From: Apium graveolens | Lineage: Eukaryota; Streptophyta; Magnoliopsida; Apiales; Apiaceae | NCBI RefSeq assembly: GCF_009905375.1 | Contig: NC_133650.1 | Coordinates: 294,948,270 to 295,012,269, forward strand | Direction of reading: 5' to 3' | Length of the DNA: 64,000 bases | Shown: piece by piece, positions 57,599-64,000 of the stretch | How positions within the stretch are numbered: position 1 is the stretch's first letter | Layout: the number at the start of each line of letters is the position of its first letter | Notes under the pieces: model-generated | Seen by the model: only the letters and a program-made list of their open reading frames with translations | Database searches by the model: none | Told to the model about the DNA's origin: nothing | Position numbers and translations under genes: made by a program

Positions 57599-60500
57599 AT
57601 GGCACCAAAGGATTTAATCATTGATGGAGCAAAGTTTGTTCCAAACAACTATGCTGCAATTCTGATCATGCTGACGCTCCATCTGAATTGCATTTTGTGC
57701 AAGATCTTCTTGCACATAGTGAGGTTGGGTACGCCTTAACTCAGCCTGAATTATTTTCAAGTCAACAAGTTCTGCGGTTCTGGAGGACTGGAATTTTTGA
57801 TGATGGTGGTAAACGAGGAACTCCCAGTATTATCTTCCAAGTGGGTGATTCTTCCTATGTAGTCACTCCTGGTACAGTACGAAGAGCATTACATCTTCCA
57901 GAAGATTGTACCTTCTCTATACCAGAGGAATCAGAACTTCGGGGGTTAATGACTGATTTGGGATATGAACAGAGTCTGACGAAACTTGGACAGTTGAAAC
58001 GGGCTCATATCAGAAGAGAATGGAGTTTCTTCTTCGATTGCATCACCAAGGCTTTTGGGAACAAATGTTCTAATTATGATGTTATCCCAATTCTGAGTCA
58101 GCACATCGGGTATGCTATTATCCATCAAACTCATTTTGATTTTGCAACTGGAATAATTGGTTTTATTGGGGATAGGATGACAGAGGATCGAGATGTTGTT
58201 TATTTTGCTAGATTCTGTCAACTTATCTATACGTCTTGTACTGCTGACCCCAGTTAGTCAGCACTCAAACCCCACCTTTTAAGGTTGCAAAAAGGTACTT
58301 TAACGACCTGATAAATGCTGACACAAAGAAATCAATGGTGAGACAATTACAGATTCCTCAGTCTGTGAAACAGATTCTGGTAAATGCTGATCCAGCTACT
58401 TACAAATCTGTTTACTCAAATGTTCAACCAACTCACCATAACCAAAATCCATCAACCTCAGTCCCTACCTCTCATTCTACTCAACCTACCCTCAGAACTT
58501 ATCTCAAATCATATCTCTCCACTTCACAGACTGCTCAACCTTCTTCTTCAGCACCTACTGTGAAGCCTACATCCTCTAAGCCAAAGAGAACAAAGACTGT
58601 TCCTCAAACATCTCAGAAGAAGAGGAGGATTACTTTGAGAGATGAAACAGATTCTGAAGATCAGGTTCCTTCTTCAGAACCTATGATTTATGAAGCTGAG
58701 AAGGAAACTTCTCAGAAGGATTCTGCAATTGGGGGTTCTAGGCTTCTCAAGAGGCTTAGACGTATGACTGTTCCTGCAACTCCCAAGGAATCCAAATCAA
58801 CAAGGAAGTACAAGAAACAGAGGGCACAGAGGCCAGTTTCAGATGATGAGGAGGAAGCAGCTAAGGAAGGGGATCAGGAATCTCTGATCTCACAAGACAA
58901 GGAATTTGCTCCAGTCACTTCTTCTCCATCAACTCCATTTCAGGAACCTGTATCTGACAAGGCAAATTTACCTTCTTTATCTCTTGTTGATCCAGGCACA
59001 AGTGCTGAAACTGATATTCAGAACTTGGTTGTGCCTGCAATACTTTTCTTAGAAGCTCCAACAGCAAATAATCCTTCCACAACACCTGTTACTGATGCTG
59101 TTCAAACTCCTGAGTTATCACTAACACCTTCTCTGCATCAAGATGATGATCAGATTTTAGGTGAGCATCAGGATATGGCTGTTGATCAGAACTTAGTATC
59201 AGATCAGCAATTAGAGGATGTTGAAGCCTCCATTGCTACTCATACAGTTGTCTTATCAGAAGATACTGATTCTTTAAGTTCTGATGCTGCAAATGTTGGA
59301 GATACTGGTGAAGCTGCTACAACTGTAGATGCTGATGCAGCAGGTCCTTCAGGACATACTCCTCCACTGACTCTTCCTAAGTCTGAACTGCTAAAGGAGT
59401 TTGTTATCAGGGATGCACCAGTACCTTGGAGTGAAACTCCTGCAGGACAGGAGTGGACTAAGGAATGGAACTCAGTTTCATGTGTTCCAAATGCTTTACA
59501 TCTTGCTGAGCACTTGACTAAAGCTGATGAAATGTTAAATTCTGATGATTTTAAAACCCAGCTTAGAGTCACTGCATTGAGTACTAAACATCTACAAGGT
59601 CTTCATTCCAACACTCATGCAGAGCTACACAAGATTCAGGAGAACTTTATTAAACAGGAACAAGTTTGGAAACTTGATAAGAAAAAGTTCTTCCAACCTA
59701 CCATTGACAGGGTTGCTTATATTGAGAAAACTCAAGAGAAGCAACAAGGTCAGATTGATCAAATTCTGACAAATCAAGCTTCTCAGCAATCGCAACTTAC
59801 TGAAATCCAGACCTCAGTGGAACTACTTATCTCTCTTTTATTACCTGCTGATGCCAAAAAGGGGGAAAAGGTAATTAAGTCCAAATGCAAAACCAACAAG
59901 TCACTGCGAGGACAGGATGATGGAAAAGATGACCAAGGAAACTCTGGAGTGGGTAGTGGTCATAGTCAAGGTAGAAGATTTACATCAAGACAAGCTAGTC
60001 ACAGAACAAGTTCTGATACTGGGAAAAGAATAAGTTCTGCTGCTGGTAAAAGGATAAGTTCTGATGAACTTCTAGATCTTGATGAGGAAATGTCAAGACA
60101 GTTATTTCTTCAAGAAAATCCAGGGATGGACTTGGAAAGTTTAAAGGAAGAAGAAGCCAGACTTAAATCAGAGAAAGTCTCATCTAAATCTGAAGCTTCT
60201 GGTAAAAAGTTACTTCCAAAACCTAAAGGTATTGTGATCAAAGAGAGGATACTTACTGAAGAAACTTTGGCTAGATCACAATCACAGATAGATCCAAGAT
60301 CCAAGGGTAAAGAAAAGGTTGGTGAACCTATCAAGCCTTATGTACCTCCTGAGGAAGAAGAAATTACTGATGGAAAACATAATCTTGCTCTGACTTCAAG
60401 AAAAATTCTTAAAACAACCTCTGACATGGCTAAAGTTGTTCAGAGTCAAGAAATTGTAAGTTCTGATATTCAGAAGAAGCAAGTAACCTCTGACAGTGCT

Positions 60501-61304
60501 CAAGTTAACTTGATATCGGAAGATAAATCTAAAACACTCCTACCAGGATTCACTAAAGCAAAACAGACTCAATCTTTGAAGACTACTTTAAGTGGTTTTG
60601 AAGCAAGAGTAGTTACTGGAAAGGAAGCTAGAGATAAAACTGGATTGGGAAGTGCTGATGAAAGAAGAGTACACAACACTACTGATGATCCAACTTCCTT
60701 GAGTGAACCAGGTATTGGAGCAACTCCTGAGAGATTGAATCAACTAGAATCTGTACAGATGGTTTATCATACCTACTTGAAAGAATACATCATGTTGTAT
60801 TTCATGGCAGATGGTAGGGTTTATCATATAAGACAAAATGCCATTCCATTGAAGTATTTTGAAGAATTGGAGCATGTATTATTCTTACTTCAAGTGGATG
60901 ACAGAATAACAGAGACTGCTGCAAACTACTTAAAGGAACAGATTCAGAGACAGAAAAGACTTTATTCTGTTAAGTCTGACAGCAGATATGTTCCAAAGTA
61001 CAGAAATCACAATGGTGATATTATTGATATGAAGCCTAATACTGCACAGATCAGAACATATCTTGGTATTAAGGGGCTTGAATTCAATCTAGAGTCTAAC
61101 AAAGCTTATGTCATAAGACTAGATCGGGAGTTGAGAAAAGCAAAGATTAATGATCTCAGAGCTGCAATATTTCAAACTGGTGAAGATACTGCAGAGCTTA
61201 AAGATGTCAAACGGAGGATGATTGATGAACTCAGATATGCTGAGAAATGTTTGTTGAAGAATTATCTCAGAACAACTCCTGACATCAGAGAGATTGGAAA
61301 ATGA
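57599..61304 (+). pseudogene. ORF3 of element D, two frame breaks near the start
   Basis: The start is ATG 57599 (MAPKDLIIDG); the frame changes near 57650, is open 57688-58257 and again from about 58335 to the TGA at 61302-61304. The N-terminal domain matches E and A (SYVVTPGTVRRALHLP, REWSFFFDCITKAFG, YFARFCQLIY). It is followed by a long Ser/Thr/Pro/Glu-rich disordered region, a coiled-coil-like part (about 59620-59830), Lys-rich segments, and a helical C-terminus (YHTYLKEYIMLYFMADGRVY). AGTTCTGAT motifs occur inside the coding sequence (59276, 60009, 60030, 60055, 60460). No signal peptide or convincing membrane segment is seen. The intact protein would be about 1230 residues. Confidence 0.75.
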
Positions 61305-61502
61305 TGAAGCCAAGTCGAAGATCTACAACTGCTTAAATTCTGATATTTATACAGGTTGAAGTTGTTATCAGAAGTTGAATTGGTAAAAACTTTAAGGACT
61401 GTAAGTTGTAGTTATCTTGTCTATTTCTCATGCATTTGTACTTAATGTTTTTGACATCATCAAATATCTGTTAAACTTGTATATTTTGTTAATTTACAAG
61501 TT

Positions 61503-61511
61503 GGGGGAGAT
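61503..61511 (+). other. Polypurine tract of element D
   Basis: GGGGGAGAT directly before the LTR start TGTTAG at 61512. Confidence 0.88.
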
Positions 61512-62132
61512 TGTTAGATATATTTGATAATGTCATGGCTAATATGTTTTATGTTTAGATTTCAGATCTTATTTGAACAGAACAAATCAGTACTTAACTG
61601 ATCAGTACTTATACTGGAAGTCAGAACTTAAGGTACTGGAAGTCAGAACTTAAGGGATATCAGTACTTATGTTATCAGGAGATAGATATCAGAACTTAAG
61701 TGCTGAAGGACGATCAGATAAGGACAGTAGCTGATTAAAGTTAAGAAGATCAAGATAAACATAAGAAGAGATATGCATGAAGAAGGAATTCCGTGAAGAA
61801 TGGAATACTTGGAATAGAAGATATCTGATTGATATATTTTAGGAAGCAGAATTATATTCCATATCAATTAGCGAATATCTTGTAACTGTGTAGTATATAA
61901 ACACAGAAATAGAGTTTACACTAGAAGTGTTATCGTTATCGAGAATATTATTTATTATAACTCTAGAAGCTCTCGTGATATTTTGTTCATCACTGAGAGA
62001 TAACAGTTCCAGATTGTAACAGAGTTTATTGTTTAAATAAAGTTTGTTTTCTGTTACATAAGTTCTTGAAGTTTGATTTGATTGTAATAAACACTGTATT
62101 CACCCCCTCTACAGTGAAAGTGTGACCTAACA
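61512..62132 (+). mobile_element. 3' LTR, pairs with the LTR at 31704
   Basis: 621 bp. It is identical by my reading to 31704-32324 except at 61563, and differs from the nearer 5' LTR at 49082 by many indels. The flank after it, aagac (62133-62137), matches the left flank of element C. Confidence 0.93.
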
Positions 62133-64000
62133 AAGACAAAATCCATATGATCTGGATCTTCAAAACCAGGAGGTTGCTCTACATATACCTCTTCATCCAG
62201 CTTTCCATTCAGAAAGGTGCTCTTGACATCCATTTGATAAACTTTAAAGTTTGAAAATGCTGCGAATGCCAGAAATATCCTGATGGCCTCAAGTCTAGCC
62301 ACTGGAGCATAGGTTTCATCATAATCAATACCTTCAGCTTGAGAATACCCTTTAGCTACCAGTCTTGCCTTGTTTCTTGTAACCACACCATCTTCATCTA
62401 GTTTATTCCTGAATACCCACCTTGTACCAACAGCTTTCTTGTGTACAGGCCTAGGTACCAGTTTCCAGACTTGTTGACTTTCAAACTGATTGAGTTCATC
62501 TTGCATAGCAATCACCCAATCTGGATCAGTTAGTGCTTCTTCAATTTTCTTAGGTTCCATCTCAGAAAGAAATCCTGAGAACAGACACTCATTTTGAGTA
62601 GCACGCCTAGTTCTGACTCCAACATCTGGATCACCAATAATCAACTCAAAAGGGTGAGCTTTATTCCAGACAGTCTGTCTTGGAAGATTTGATCTTGATG
62701 ATTCGCCTTGAAATTCATTGTGATGTTGTGTCCTACTAGATGATCCTTCAGCATCTCCCCCTGAGTTGTTGCCATGTTGACTTGAAGATTCTCCGTCAGT
62801 AGCAGTGGTATCTCCATTGTTTCCAGAGTTTCCATCACTATTACCTTGAGTATTATCAGGATTAACAGGTTCTTCAACAGCAACAACCTCAGGTTCTTGA
62901 CCATGTTCTGACTCTGAATCTGACGTATCATCAAACTTCAGTTTCTCAGAAGGATCTTCAGTTTGGATACTAGAGAGTTTAGTGTCATCAAATGTAACAT
63001 TGACACTTTCAGTTACTTTGTGTTGATCAATGATATACACTCTATATGATCTTCTTCCATATCCAACAAAAATACCCTCATATGCCTTTGCCTCGAACTT
63101 ACCACGACGATCATCTCCATCCTTGAGCACGAAGCATCTGGCACCAAATACATGAAAGTATTTGATAGAAGGTTTCTGTTCATTCAAAATCTCATAAGGA
63201 GTTTTCATGAAGTCTTTGTTGATTAGAGTTCGATTCTGAGTATAACATGCAGTATTGACAGCTTCAGCCCAAAAGTACATTGGAAGACCTGATTCATTTA
63301 ACATCGTTCTTGCAGCTTCAATCAATGTACGATTCTTCCTTTCTACCACTCCATTTTGCTGAGGGGTTCTAGGAGCTGAAAATTGTCTGGTAATCCCTTT
63401 GTCTGTACAGAATCCATTTAGAAGTGCATTCTTGAATTCTGTTCCATTATCTGACCTTATTGCTCTAACAGGGACGTTAGAATCTAACTCAATCATCTTG
63501 ATATGATCAATCACAACTTGTGGTGTTTCATCCTTAGAGTGAAGAAATAAAACCCACGTATACTTGGAATAGTCATCAACTATCACAAGACAGTAACACT
63601 TCTTTGACATAGAAAGGATATTAACTGGACCAAATAAATCCATGTGCAATAATTGCAGAACACCAGTTATGGAAGATGTGTCAGTGCCTTTGTGACTTGC
63701 TTTCTTTGACTTTCCTTTCTGGCAAGCCTCACATAGTCCTTCTGGAGAGAATTCCAGCTGAGGCAGACCTCTTACCAATTCTCTTTTGACAAGAGAATTC
63801 ATTGTCTTGAAATTGAGATGGGAAAGTCTCTTGTGCCATAGCCAACTCTCATTTGACGATGCTTTTGCATAGAAACAATTGACTTCAAGATTGCTTCCAG
63901 AGTTCATGTCAGCTACGAACAGATTTCCTTTCCGTATTCCCATTAAGGAGGGTTTTTCACTTTTCTTGTGCAGAATCTGACACTTCAGCTTGTCGAATAA
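62133..64000 (-). CDS. Copia pol of element E, protease end to RT start
   Basis: Open in one frame from the window edge to the insertion point at 62133. The last residues of protease are at the right edge. The zinc region is [16 protein letters not shown] with CEACQKGK (63835-63715). The integrase core has HMDLFGPVN near 63640, [10 protein letters not shown] near 63450 and [11 protein letters not shown] near 63355. A Glu/Asn/Ser-rich linker follows, then the start of RT ([30 protein letters not shown]) ending [13 protein letters not shown]. It continues in frame at 31703. The ATG at 63943 is internal, not the start. No stop or frameshift is visible. Confidence 0.92.

Larger units (their letters stand above)
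49082..62132 (+). mobile_element. Copia element D (SIRE-like), LTR to LTR, probably chimeric
   Basis: It contains 5' LTR, PBS, gag, pol, untranslated region, accessory ORF, ORF3, polypurine tract and 3' LTR, 13.05 kb in all. The left half has many small indels relative to C, while the right end is clean. The pentamer before it is ggcca (49077-49081) and the pentamer after it is aagac, which do not match; aagac matches the left flank of element C instead. See findings. Confidence 0.8.

Overview
The window is plant nuclear DNA made almost entirely of nested, mostly decayed LTR retrotransposons. The host cannot be named from the sequence, but the element types (Ty1/copia with a third ORF after pol, Ty3/gypsy with long LTRs, Helitrons), the AT-rich composition and the tRNA-iMet primer sites point to a flowering plant with a repeat-rich genome. 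I see no host gene, tRNA, rRNA or CRISPR array. Element letters (A-F, H, K) are mine.

Layout. 1-1366: minus-strand Ty3/gypsy-type LTR. 1367-9013: minus-strand copia element A (truncated ORF3, pol, gag, PBS, 5' LTR). 9014-12176: old plus-strand copia H, split by a solo LTR (9817-10942, TSD gaata). 12177-13608: LTR K, carrying a complete non-autonomous Helitron (12509-12923). 13609-16508: gypsy-type LTR. 16509-24373: plus-strand copia B (LTR, gag, pol with a 473-bp integrase deletion, a small accessory ORF). 24374-31703 and 62133-64000: one minus-strand copia E with an intact 1129-codon ORF3 and open pol, split in its reverse transcriptase by a plus-strand B-family element. That insertion begins at 31704 and its 3' LTR ends at 62132, with a matching aagac duplication on both sides.

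Between 31704 and 62132 the sequence cannot be one simple element. The left copy (C) runs to a 100-N gap at 35756-35855. After the gap come a Helitron 3' end, AT-rich DNA, a Tat/Athila-like gypsy remnant and a frameshift-rich copia F (42955-49081). F is cut by a second, indel-rich copy of the same B-family element (D, 49082 onward). The 5' LTR of C and the 3' LTR of D differ at one base in 621 and share the target duplication, whereas D's own 5' LTR is indel-rich and sits next to an unrelated flank. The simplest reading is a chimeric assembly; ectopic recombination is the alternative.

How the parts work. The copia elements are SIRE/Maximus-like: LTR promoter with TATA box, PBS TGGTATCAGAGC, gag with zinc knuckles, protease-integrase-RT-RNase H, a long 3' region, ORF3, polypurine tract and 3' LTR. 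Notable points are a small conserved ORF between pol and ORF3 with its own palindrome and TATA box (B and D), ORF3 proteins that look coiled-coil and disordered rather than envelope-like, and family-specific short motifs or hairpins recurring across LTR, untranslated and coding parts.
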